The translations under genes were made by a program, and so were the position numbers. From Candidatus Freyarchaeota archaeon (lineage in GTDB: Archaea; Asgardarchaeota; Jordiarchaeia; Jordiarchaeales; Jordiarchaeaceae): DNA of 18,163 bases. This document shows positions 6,702 through 13,632 of this stretch, piece after piece (within the stretch, counting starts at the first letter, position 1; the number at the start of each line of letters is the position of its first letter). The stretch covers positions 1 to 18,163 of the forward strand of contig JAUQZE010000036.1 of assembly GCA_030587365.1 (NCBI GenBank), in the 5' to 3' direction. The notes under the pieces are model-generated. The model made no database searches, was not told the origin of the DNA, and was given only the letters and a program-made list of their open reading frames with translations.

Positions 6702-7604
6702 TCATTTTTGATGCGTGGTGGACAAAAAGCCTTGCGCTAGCGAGTGTGCTAGGTCTCTTGCATGGTTTGGAGCAAATTCATTGAGCTGTTTCCCGTAGGT
6801 TTCAACAACGAATTCGGTTACATGTTCTAGGTCAGGTTGTTCTTTGTAAGCTTTTATTATATCATTTTTCCACTTGTAAGTAGCCTTAACAGTATCCTTT
6901 AAGGATAGGTAACCATCACGTGCTGATTTAGCTCCAAAGTGGGCGAATCCTATTATCTCCGGTAGGTACGACTCGATTTTATTTATTGTCGCTACAAAGG
7001 TTTCCAAATCGAACTCAGGGGGAAACGCCGTAGGGGTAATTGTTTTCGTTTGGGGCATGTGTATACCCACTGCGTCTCCAACGAACATGAATCTATTTTT
7101 AGGTTCATAGAAACTTATATGATCGTTTGAGTGCCCTACGGTTTCCAAAATTTGAACTTCCACTCCGTTACCAAGATCAACAGAGTCGCCTTCTTTGACG
7201 ATATCAAAATTCTTTATAGGCTTCATTTCAATACTGGGATCGCCGAAGGTTTGTTTTCCTCCATCAATCAACTTCTCAATTATTGAGGGGACGGAGAGGC
7301 GTTTAGAATCCTTCTCTGAAACTAGAACTCTAGCTTTGGGAAACTCGTCTTCTAGATAAGCTGCACCCCCCGCGTGGTCAAAGTGACAATGGGAGGGCAT
7401 TATGTAAACAACCTCGTCCTTCTTTATTCCCAGATTCAGTACTCCCTCAACCAAGTTTTTAACAGTGCCATTGGAGCCAGTGTCAAGAACGGCTGCTTTT
7501 TCTCCTTTAACCAAAAACACGGAAGTAGAACCCAACTTCCCGTGCATACCCACATCTACCAGATAAACGTTTTCGCTAATTCTAGAAGTTTTGGTAAACC
7601 ACAA
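6702..7604 (-). CDS. Metallo-beta-lactamase-fold hydrolase, glyoxalase II type
   Basis: From the TTG at 7604 the protein has 300 residues. The HxHxDH motif is SHCHFDHAGG (His72, His74, Asp76, His77). A third metal ligand lies in VGHSNDH, the bridging Asp in FVGDAVG and a last His in GFAHFGA, so the full dinuclear zinc set is present. The family includes glyoxalase II-like thioesterases and other hydrolases; the exact substrate is unknown. TTG 7604 is chosen because AGGTG (7611-7615) lies six bases upstream; the GTG at 7613 would use up that ribosome site. The C-terminal 80 residues are helical, as in glyoxalase II-like proteins. It differs clearly from the adjacent PhnP-like protein and is not a recent duplicate. 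Confidence 0.83.
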   Translation of the reverse strand: MWFTKTSRISENVYLVDVGMHGKLGSTSVFLVKGEKAAVLDTGSNGTVKNLVEGVLNLGIKKDEVVYIMPSHCHFDHAGGAAYLEDEFPKARVLVSEKDSKRLSVPSIIEKLIDGGKQTFGDPSIEMKPIKNFDIVKEGDSVDLGNGVEVQILETVGHSNDHISFYEPKNRFMFVGDAVGIHMPQTKTITPTAFPPEFDLETFVATINKIESYLPEIIGFAHFGAKSARDGYLSLKDTVKATYKWKNDIIKAYKEQPDLEHVTEFVVETYGKQLNEFAPNHARDLAHSLAQGFLSTTHQK

Positions 7605-7736
7605 AAGAAACACCTACAAACCATTTTTTGATACATTCACAATTTGCATGAATTACTTAACATTTACGATATCATACATCACAAGCTGAAGACAAAATCA
7701 GGATATTACACCAAGTGACGCATATCAACATGTGAT

Positions 7737-7764
7737 AACGGTTACATACGCCTTTCTAACCGTT
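7737..7764. repeat. 8-bp inverted repeat upstream of the Lrp gene
   Basis: AACGGTTA (7737-7744) and TAACCGTT (7757-7764) form a perfect inverted repeat with a 12-base spacer. The half-site centres are 20 bases apart, about two helical turns, as in operators for dimeric helix-turn-helix proteins. It lies about 80 bases before the lrp TATA box and about 130 bases upstream of the divergent MBL gene. Confidence 0.45.
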
Positions 7765-7824
7765 GTCTGGTTTCGGATACCTTCGAGGGTGTGTTTCAAG
7801 TGCCTTTGGCTTCAGCCACCAGTT

Positions 7825-7833
7825 TTTATATAT
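7825..7833 (+). promoter_or_regulatory. TATA box of the Lrp-family gene
   Basis: TTTATATAT predicts transcription from about 7857, so the mRNA would begin almost exactly at the 5' arm of the hairpin at 7861-7903. Confidence 0.55.
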
Positions 7834-7860
7834 CCTTTAGTACATAGATAGTTTATTGGG

Positions 7861-7903
7861 CGCAAATAACTCCCACCCTTAAAGAAGGTGGGCTTCCTTT
7901 GCG
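7861..7903 (-). repeat. Hairpin resembling a solo IS605/TnpB-type element end
   Basis: An outer stem CGCAAA (7861-7866)/TTTGCG (7898-7903) encloses an inner stem CCCAC(C)CTT/AAGGTGGG (about 7872-7892). On the minus strand the order is GCAAA, GGAAGCCCA, CTTTAAGGGTGGG, ATTTGCG. That parallels the structure just upstream of tnpB (16677-16715): GCAA, GAAAGCCCA, CTTTAGGGCGGGG, AATTGC. No transposase gene adjoins it, so it is read as a solo end or small derivative now forming the 5' leader of the Lrp gene. Confidence 0.5.
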
Positions 7904-7921
7904 ACAGGAGTTGGTGAATAA

Positions 7922-8380
7922 TTGTCCAAGTTGGATGAGATTGATTTTAAGATACTGAGCATACTTCAGGAGGATGGAAGAACACCAGTAGCCGAAATAG
8001 CAAGGCAGGTTAAACTAGCATCTCCTTCCATTCATGAGAGAATCTCCAAGCTGGAGCAGGAGGGAGTTATAAAGGGATACGCTGCCATACTCGATAGTAA
8101 AAAGCTTGGCAAGGATGTTACTGCTTTTATCGGAATAAAGGTAAATCATGCGCTTTCCAGTGGCGACGCGGTCTTGAATGAACTTATGAAAATCGAGAGC
8201 ATCCTTGAGTCTCACACGGTCACAGGAGATGATGATATTCTTATAAAAGTAAAAACCGAAAACACAACCTCTTTAGAAAAACTATTAAAGAAAATATACT
8301 CAATAAAGGGCATACTGAACACCAAAACCACAGTAGTTTTATCAAGCCCAATAGAAACCCTTAAAATTAAAATTGAGTGA
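7922..8380 (+). CDS. Lrp/AsnC-family transcriptional regulator
   Basis: The 152-residue protein has the standard Lrp layout. A helix-turn-helix fills residues about 4-58 (LDEIDFKILSILQEDGRTPV, then SIHERISKLEQEGVI). A RAM/ACT-like ligand and oligomerisation domain fills about 65-148, with the conserved TVTGDDDILIKV strand pair. Such proteins sense amino acids as octamers or dimers and control amino-acid and nitrogen genes. The start is a TTG at 7922, four bases after GGTGA (7913-7917). Its leader holds a strong hairpin and an inverted repeat lies further upstream, so autoregulation is plausible. Glutamate dehydrogenase and threonine synthase in this window are possible targets; this is inference. 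Confidence 0.93.
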   Translation: MSKLDEIDFKILSILQEDGRTPVAEIARQVKLASPSIHERISKLEQEGVIKGYAAILDSKKLGKDVTAFIGIKVNHALSSGDAVLNELMKIESILESHTVTGDDDILIKVKTENTTSLEKLLKKIYSIKGILNTKTTVVLSSPIETLKIKIE

Positions 8381-8527
8381 AGACCCAAAAAAAAGCTGGT
8401 AACCCAAAAACATTTTTTCAAGAACCGTCAACTGGCCGGATGCACCGTCTATTGATTTTTTAGGAAACTAATCCTTCGTAGGCCGATTCTTTTGAAAATT
8501 TTTTCCAGGAAGCTGAATTGCAAAAAT

Positions 8528-8535
8528 CTTTATTA
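8528..8535 (+). promoter_or_regulatory. TATA box of the first seven-helix gene
   Basis: CTTTATTA, preceded by CAAAAAT, predicts a transcript start near 8558, just ahead of the ribosome site GGAGAGGTGAT at 8567-8577. Confidence 0.4.
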
Positions 8536-8581
8536 CTTAAAAGGACTTATTTATTTTCGTTTAGTTGGAGAGGTGATTGGC

Positions 8582-9406
8582 ATGGTTAATTTATGGGTCT
8601 TTTACATAGACTTTTACATTTTTTCATTGCTTTTTCCAAATTTTTTCCGACTATCTGGTATAATCGGAGTTTCTCCGCAGATGTACGTTAAGTTTTTCAG
8701 TTCTACAATAGCAACAATAGTGGCAGTGATTATTGCAATTTCATTATTACGTAAATCAAGGGGCCAAGTTCTGGATAAAATAGCTATTAGATACTTCGTT
8801 ATCGCTGCTTCTTTAGGAGCAGTTATGATGTTTGCAATATCGCTGGCATCATACCTCTATATTTACTATCCAAGCATTTTTCTAACGGAAACAACGCTTC
8901 TTATTTACAGGGTTCATTTTGTAATGGTGCCGTTGGTTACACTATTCTTGTGGCTTATAATTAATCAATTTTTCAAACATGGAAAATTGGTAAACGGTCT
9001 TGTTATCGGGGCCTTTCTGATTGATACAGCCATAAACGCAGTAAGTCCTTTAGCTCAGGTAGAAGTCGATGGAATACTTTCCGTAGATTTGTACCTCATT
9101 CCATCCATGATTTTGGGTGTGCTGCTTTTTGGTTTTTTTGGTTACGTTACTATTATCTTCTTGTACTATGCCATAAAGCAGAGCGGGTCTCGTAGAATAC
9201 AGTCAGCTTTATTGGGATTTGGTGGACTTTTTGGAATTATGTTGTCGGTATCAAACGCTGTGGCATATCTCACTAGGAATTCGATATTAATTGCTAGCGT
9301 TTGGATTTTTGGAGCCTTAATGCTATTATTTCTTTACATAGGAATTCTCCCACCTAGAAGGCTTTTAAGAAAAAAATCAACTAAGGCTTCTAGTTCGAAG
9401 AGTTAA
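8582..9406 (+). CDS. Polytopic membrane protein, paralogue A (about seven helices)
   Basis: From the ATG at 8582 the protein has 274 residues and no enzyme motif. Hydrophobic segments fall near residues 5-23, 36-56, 69-96, 106-130, 136-158, 168-198, 206-228 and 234-255, followed by a basic tail after LPPRRLLRKK. Shared with paralogue B (10401-11213) are GVS-x2-MYVK, ASY-x-YI-x-YPS-x-F, ETT-x3-YRVHFV-x-VPLV, KQ-x4-RRI, VSN, ASVWIF and LPP-x-RLL. The start is fixed by GGAGAGGTGAT and by matching the start of paralogue B; upstream TTG 8492 lacks a ribosome site. The fold could be a 7TM sensor domain like those in front of histidine kinases, but no kinase is attached. Function unknown. Confidence 0.8.
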   Translation: MVNLWVFYIDFYIFSLLFPNFFRLSGIIGVSPQMYVKFFSSTIATIVAVIIAISLLRKSRGQVLDKIAIRYFVIAASLGAVMMFAISLASYLYIYYPSIFLTETTLLIYRVHFVMVPLVTLFLWLIINQFFKHGKLVNGLVIGAFLIDTAINAVSPLAQVEVDGILSVDLYLIPSMILGVLLFGFFGYVTIIFLYYAIKQSGSRRIQSALLGFGGLFGIMLSVSNAVAYLTRNSILIASVWIFGALMLLFLYIGILPPRRLLRKKSTKASSSKS

Positions 9407-9407
9407 C

Positions 9408-9438
9408 AAGGATTTACTATCCTTTCAACTCTTTTTTC
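9408..9438 (+). terminator. Hairpin plus T-tract terminator
   Basis: AAGGAT (9408-9413) and ATCCTT (9419-9424) form a six-pair stem with a TTACT loop directly after the stop codon, followed by a run of six T (about 9431-9436). Confidence 0.6.
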
Positions 9439-9656
9439 TTGAGATAACAATTTAGTATTTAATATATCAACGAAAAAATTAAAATAAGCTAACCTACTAT
9501 ATTAAAACGTTTGTAAAATAGCTTATAAAGAAGCGTCTAGGGCGATGTTTTGGGAATAAGCAGTTTTAGATAGCCCTTTAAAAAGCTCAGAGAATTAAGC
9601 ACATAGGGTGAAATTAATTCTTGCTTCATCTTAAATTCACTACCTTTAAAGGAAAA

Positions 9657-9666
9657 AAATATAAAA
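9657..9666 (+). promoter_or_regulatory. TATA box of the longin-like gene
   Basis: The A-rich box AATATAAAAA predicts transcription from about 9686-9690. That places GTG 9674 outside the transcript and supports the TTG start at 9704, giving a leader of about 15 bases. The remaining 9439-9656 is AT-rich with no gene seen. Confidence 0.45.
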
Positions 9667-9703
9667 ATGAAAAGTGCGCCTTTCATCTCAGGGTGGGAAA
9701 AGT

Positions 9704-10273
9704 TTGATTATTCATAATATTTACATTATTAACTCTGATGGGATTTGTCCCTTAGAAGTAACTCTGGGTTCTATTAAGGCTGACCCCGAATTGGTGGCAG
9801 GTGTTTTCACGGCTTCTCAGAAGTTCTGGGGAGAGGTCACAGGGGAAGCACCAAAATCCATTTCCTTTCAAAATATGAGCGCTTATATTAAACCTTTTTC
9901 CACAGGGGAGAAAAACTGGTATTTGATTTTGATATCCGAAGCGGAGAAGCCGGAGCTTGTTAAAAAGGTTGAAGATTGTGTAATGAAAATTGTAGAAGAA
10001 AATAAGGAGTTGTTTGAAAAGTTTTTTGCAGACACCACAGATATCAATACGATTGTAGGTGACTCCATAATTAATGAATTAACACAAATTCCCTGCCCTC
10101 ATATAGGTAAAAGTCTTCTTAAACATGTGTGTGAGATTGATGGAACGCCGGTTGAGGAAAGCAATTGCAACTTCGTTTCCATGGCAACATGTAAAACAAA
10201 AATCAGAGAGCACCACAAGAAGGATTCATCAGTTGTGGGGCTGGTTGACAAGTTTTTCGACAGCTTAAGGTAA
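9704..10273 (+). CDS. Small longin/roadblock-like protein with Cys/His-rich tail
   Basis: From the TTG at 9704 the protein has 189 residues. The first 105 look like a longin/roadblock alpha-beta fold: strand IHNIYIINSDGICPLEV, helix DPELVAGVFTASQKFWGEV, strands SISFQNMSAYIK and NWYLILISE, then helix LVKKVEDCVMKIVEENKELF. Archaea use such modules with small GTPases and in signalling. The C-terminal part is unusual: Cys131, His133, His141, Cys143, Cys155, Cys163 and His170-171 could bind zinc or an Fe-S cluster. GGTGG (9692-9696) seven bases before the TTG, plus the TATA position, decide against GTG 9674. It lies between two paralogous membrane-protein genes on the same strand. The fold call is by eye. 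Confidence 0.6.
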   Translation: MIIHNIYIINSDGICPLEVTLGSIKADPELVAGVFTASQKFWGEVTGEAPKSISFQNMSAYIKPFSTGEKNWYLILISEAEKPELVKKVEDCVMKIVEENKELFEKFFADTTDINTIVGDSIINELTQIPCPHIGKSLLKHVCEIDGTPVEESNCNFVSMATCKTKIREHHKKDSSVVGLVDKFFDSLR

Positions 10274-10357
10274 AAAACTTGTTTTTAGTACCGTAAAAAT
10301 AATAATTATAGTTTTTGGTTTTTAAGAATAATCTTTTTAGCATGTTTTTCTCTATTA

Positions 10358-10381
10358 TTTATACTATAAACGGCTATATAA
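10358..10381 (+). promoter_or_regulatory. TATA region of the second seven-helix gene
   Basis: Two boxes compete: ATTTATACTATAAA (about 10358-10370) and CTATATAAG (10374-10382). The first gives a leader of about 12 bases before ATG 10401; the second would make the mRNA nearly leaderless. Confidence 0.35.
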
Positions 10382-10400
10382 GTAGGAAAAGGTGTTACTT

Positions 10401-11213
10401 ATGTTCGGTTTTGAAGAATTTATGATTTATATGATTTACGCATATTTCTTTAACGAAGTTTTCCGTCTTTCATATGTTTTCGGCGTCTCTTACGGAATGT
10501 ATGTCAAGCTTTACTTTTCAGCCATTGCCTCATTCGCGGCTTTTGCGGCGGCCATTCTAATTTTGGTCAAGTCTCGAAACAAACCCACTGGTAAACTAAC
10601 AGTTCTCTTTCTATCCATCGCAGCTTTTGCAGGAGGCATCACAACACTAGCTGTTGCCACTGCTTCATATTTCTACATAACTTATCCTAGCCTTTTCACC
10701 TTCATTCCAGAAACAACTCGAATGTTCTACCGTGTCCATTTTGTTACAGTCCCCCTAGTTGGTCTTTTCTTCTGGCTTTTCTTCTCACAACTACTCAGAG
10801 TAAAAAGAGCAGTCATCTATCTCGTCGTCACAGTCTCCTTAATAGTCGTATTTCTGAACTCGATTGCCACCATAACTGCGGAAGAAGTACAGTTAATGCT
10901 TTCCGTTAACATGAACTTAGTTTTCTCTTTAATCACGCTGAGTTACTGGCTTGGTACTTTCATAATTATCACACTTTCATTCTTCTACTACGCTTCCAAA
11001 CAAAAGGATGAGCGTCGAATAATGGGAGCCATATTGGGAACCGCTGGAATTTCCGCAATCATGGTTCAGGTGTCCAACATATTCGCACTACTTCTCAGCA
11101 ACACGGTTCTAGAGGCAAGCGTATGGATCTTTGCAGCAGCAGCCTTCACTCTAATGTACTTTGGATTGCTACCTCCAAAACGCCTATTACCAAAAGGAAC
11201 CAAAGGAAAATAG
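10401..11213 (+). CDS. Polytopic membrane protein, paralogue B (about seven helices)
   Basis: This 270-residue membrane protein is clearly homologous to the product of 8582-9406 over its whole length and starts at the same alignment position (MFGFEEF against MVNLWVF). Conserved blocks are GVSYGMYVK, ASYFYITYPSLF, ETT-x3-YRVHFV-x-VPLV, a KQ-x4-RRI cytoplasmic loop, ASVWIF and the terminal LPPKRLLPK. Charges between helices are few; a basic tail ends the protein. ATG 10401 follows GGTG (10391-10394); GTG 10392 is less likely because it falls on that site. The two paralogues are diverged, so the duplication is not recent. Function is unknown; a membrane sensor or transporter-like role is possible. 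Confidence 0.8.
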   Translation: MFGFEEFMIYMIYAYFFNEVFRLSYVFGVSYGMYVKLYFSAIASFAAFAAAILILVKSRNKPTGKLTVLFLSIAAFAGGITTLAVATASYFYITYPSLFTFIPETTRMFYRVHFVTVPLVGLFFWLFFSQLLRVKRAVIYLVVTVSLIVVFLNSIATITAEEVQLMLSVNMNLVFSLITLSYWLGTFIIITLSFFYYASKQKDERRIMGAILGTAGISAIMVQVSNIFALLLSNTVLEASVWIFAAAAFTLMYFGLLPPKRLLPKGTKGK

Positions 11214-11379
11214 AACGCCAAAACAAGTATAACCAGTCGAGTCCCTACTTCCATTTTTTTATTTTCTAAATAAGATGCAATAGTTATTAACGAGAAGACC
11301 ATTCAAAGGTATATACGGATAGTTAGGATAGTTATTACGCCCTATGACCGGTAGTTATGGAAGCTTTGGGTGATTCTTG

Positions 11380-12510
11380 ATGTATTATTTGGAGTGTGCT
11401 GTCTGTAAAAAGCGGATTGAGAACGACCCGATTCTATGCCCAGACTGCGGAGGACCCATTCAAGTCTACTACGATTACGATTCGATGCGGCTGAGTCGTG
11501 AAGATTTTCATGGCAGAACCATCTGGAGATACCGCGAACTGCTTCCCTTCGAAAAAATCACTCGCCTCGTAACACTTAATGAAGGAGGTACGCCTCTACA
11601 GAGAAGTGATACCATCGGAGACGATTTAGCCTTAGACTTGTGGTTTAAACTTGAGGCGAACAACCCTACAGGTTCGTTTAAGGATAGGGGGAGCGCTGTG
11701 GAACTCACAAAGGCTCTGGAGAAAGAAGCAAAATCGGTTGTGTGTGCTTCAACGGGAAACATGGCTTCGAGTGTCTCCGCCTACTCTGCTAAGGCGGGCT
11801 TAAAGTGTAAGATAGTTGTTCCTAGGAATGCGCCTGTAACCAAAATAACCATGATGAAACTCTATGGTGCCGAAGTAGAGTTTGTAGACGGGGGATTTGA
11901 CGAGGCGGTGGACACGGCGATGGAGTATGCTAAGGATCCAAGCGTAATCTTTGCGGGCGACTATTACTGGAGACGGGAGGGCCAGAAAAGCATAGCCTTT
12001 GAATTATGTGAACAGTTAGCTAATGTGGATTGGGTTGTAGTCCCTGTTGGTTCCGGTGTGCTTCTTTCCGCCCTCTATAAAGGATTTTGGGAACTGAAAA
12101 AATTGAAGCTCACGGAGAGGATTCCCCGCCTGGTTGGGGTTCAGGCTGAGGGATGCAGTCCAGTAACTCGAGCTTGGAAAGGAGATAGACTTAAGAAATG
12201 GGAGGAATCACATACTCTAGCTAGCGCAATAGAGGTTTTGAACGCCTTTGACGCTCCCCTCGCTTTGGAAGCGGCAAGGGAAAGTGGTGGCGAAATTGTT
12301 TCTGTTTCTGACAAAGAAATTATGGAATCCCTGGTGGAACTCGCCCGTAGGGAAGGAGTTTTTGTTGAACCCGGCGCCGCGGCTTCAATAGCGGGGGTGC
12401 TAAAGAACTGGAAAACATTTGATGGAAGGGTCGTATGCGTATTGACCGGATACGGGCTCAACGATTTCCAGACAGTGAAAGACTACTTGGAAGGCAAACT
12501 CAAATTATAG
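11380..12510 (+). CDS. thrC: Threonine synthase with N-terminal zinc ribbon
   Basis: This PLP enzyme converts O-phosphohomoserine to threonine. The 376 residues begin with a zinc ribbon (Cys6, Cys9, Cys20, Cys23), normal for archaeal ThrC. NEGGTPL follows, then the PLP-lysine motif NNPTGSFKDRG (Lys101), the phosphate/PLP motif STGNMASSVSAY, VPVGSG and the closing EPGAAASIAG and LTGYG. Length and motif order favour threonine synthase over threonine dehydratase or cysteate synthase; the last is a related archaeal enzyme and remains possible. The ATG at 11380 is preferred to TTG 11377, with GGGTGAT at 11368-11374. It follows the membrane-protein gene by 166 bases, with a likely TATA (GGTATATAC) near 11309-11317. 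Confidence 0.92.
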   Translation: MYYLECAVCKKRIENDPILCPDCGGPIQVYYDYDSMRLSREDFHGRTIWRYRELLPFEKITRLVTLNEGGTPLQRSDTIGDDLALDLWFKLEANNPTGSFKDRGSAVELTKALEKEAKSVVCASTGNMASSVSAYSAKAGLKCKIVVPRNAPVTKITMMKLYGAEVEFVDGGFDEAVDTAMEYAKDPSVIFAGDYYWRREGQKSIAFELCEQLANVDWVVVPVGSGVLLSALYKGFWELKKLKLTERIPRLVGVQAEGCSPVTRAWKGDRLKKWEESHTLASAIEVLNAFDAPLALEAARESGGEIVSVSDKEIMESLVELARREGVFVEPGAAASIAGVLKNWKTFDGRVVCVLTGYGLNDFQTVKDYLEGKLKL

Positions 12511-12902
12511 TCTTATACCCAAATTTACTAAATGGTTGAACTTTTTTAGGAGATTTCGAAACTGATATTACTTATTAAGAAATTTCAACTATTTTTAAAA
12601 AATAAAATTTATATATTCTTGTAAAGAAGTTATATAGTAAGCTGGGTCAGTGGAGTAAACCGAACATTTTCTACAAAAAGGTTATATCTAATTCTTCTAT
12701 TAGGCTGAGGATTAGGGGACACTCTGTGCCTTTTTTAAATAACCTTTTTTACACGTTCGGGCTTAAGGCTGACCTAGCACTTCCTTCTGCTTTCTCAAGC
12801 TTTCCTACCAAAAGCAAATTTCACCAAGTTTTGCCATTAACGTCTTACCAAAAATTGCCCATGTTTCCAAAGAAATCGATTTTATGGATGGGTATCCTAA
12901 AA
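12511..12902. other. 392-base region with TATA-like boxes and no convincing gene
   Basis: The first part (12541-12640) is very AT-rich, with a T run after thrC. Three TATA-like boxes face right: AATTTATATATT (about 12606-12617), GTTATATAG (about 12628-12636) and AAAAAGGTTATATC (about 12675-12688). After the last, GC content rises over about 12700-12790. The only rightward frame, from GTG 12726, runs backwards through the tail of the DUF2240 gene and has poor protein character. A small RNA is possible but no family was recognised. Confidence 0.4.
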
Positions 12903-13487
12903 TTAAGTTTTGGTGAAGTGGTCCAGCGTTAATTCTAGTTCATTCTCTTTAGGTTTTTGCTTTTTTATGGGTTTTTTCTTTTGCTTTGGTTTTTCTTCTT
13001 TACCCTCCTCTTTGGGTTTTTCTTCTGCCTGCTTTTCTTCTCTTGGTTTTTCTTTTTTAACTTCTTTGGGGGTTCGACTGGGTTTTTCGGGTTTTTGGAG
13101 GTGCTCGGTTAGTGGTTCTTTCTCTTTTTCTTTTTTCATGGTCTTTTTTTGTATTTGCAGCTCTACCTCATTGTATTCTATCTTATTTTTGATGGGGTGT
13201 GGTTTAACGTCTATTAGTTCCTTGGGGTCGACTTTTTTGTCAAATTTGTAGAGCGGAGGGCTTTTGCTCCTTTCTTTGAGGGTTAGAGTCTCATTTGCTT
13301 TTTCTAAAATTTTTTCTTCGAGAGCCAGGGTAAGTATTTTCTGAGCTATTGATGGAGGCAGCTCCTTATGTATTCCCCAATTGAAAGAGAGGTAGAAACA
13401 CCATCTGCCCGGGCTGAGGTGTCCTTCACCAGATAATTGGAAAGGAATCTGTGAAAGAAATACTAGGTCTCTTCTATCAATCGGCAT
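12903..13487 (-). CDS. DUF2240-family winged-helix-like protein with a charged tail
   Basis: The 194-residue protein has two parts. Residues about 6-70 (LVFLSQIPFQLSGEGHLSP, WCFYLSFNWGI, SIAQKILTLALEEKILEK) match the pattern of the archaeal DUF2240 family: a short helical and winged-helix-like domain of unknown function. Residues about 113-183 are an extreme Lys/Glu/Pro low-complexity tail, ending in ELELTLDHFTKT. The tail is probably disordered and may bind nucleic acid or the ribosome; this is inference. The ATG at 13487 follows GTGA closely. A TATA box (TATTTAAA, 13511-13518) could give a nearly leaderless mRNA; a second lies at 13579-13586. It is the last gene of the leftward run that begins with mfnD. 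Confidence 0.75.
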   Translation of the reverse strand: MPIDRRDLVFLSQIPFQLSGEGHLSPGRWCFYLSFNWGIHKELPPSIAQKILTLALEEKILEKANETLTLKERSKSPPLYKFDKKVDPKELIDVKPHPIKNKIEYNEVELQIQKKTMKKEKEKEPLTEHLQKPEKPSRTPKEVKKEKPREEKQAEEKPKEEGKEEKPKQKKKPIKKQKPKENELELTLDHFTKT

Positions 13488-13510
13488 TTCTCACGCATCC
13501 GATTTATTTG

Positions 13511-13586
13511 TTTAAATATTGTAATAGAGGAAACGGAATCAGATATTGTTAATCATCTTCTTGGTTTTATTGTTTCATATTTAAAG
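13511..13586 (-). promoter_or_regulatory. Two TATA boxes upstream of the DUF2240 gene
   Basis: On the minus strand CTTTAAAT (13579-13586) and TATTTAAA (13511-13518) both fit archaeal TATA boxes. The nearer one predicts a start at about the ATG itself, so a leaderless mRNA is possible, and the gene need not depend on the mfn transcript. Confidence 0.4.
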
Positions 13587-13632
13587 GCTTCCCTTCACTC
13601 ACGAACTTTTTGGGGAGATTATTTTTGTGTTT

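Noticed and set aside
5684..7604. Recent tandem duplication of two metallo-beta-lactamase genes
   Set aside because: The two proteins share only the fold-level metal motif; one has the Cys cluster of the PhnP branch and the other the glyoxalase II-type layout.
7737..7764. CRISPR-like repeat
   Set aside because: Only one inverted repeat is present, with no series of direct repeats and spacers anywhere in the window.
11380..11450. Separate zinc-finger protein in front of threonine synthase
   Set aside because: The Cys4 ribbon is in frame with the PLP domain and is a normal part of archaeal ThrC.
12640..12800. Possible tRNA or box C/D RNA
   Set aside because: No cloverleaf or T-loop (GTTC-A-C) could be built, and C and D boxes are not suitably paired.
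12726..12932. Rightward 68-codon frame from GTG 12726
   Set aside because: It runs antisense into the end of the DUF2240 gene, has unusual composition and only a weak ribosome site; treated as chance.
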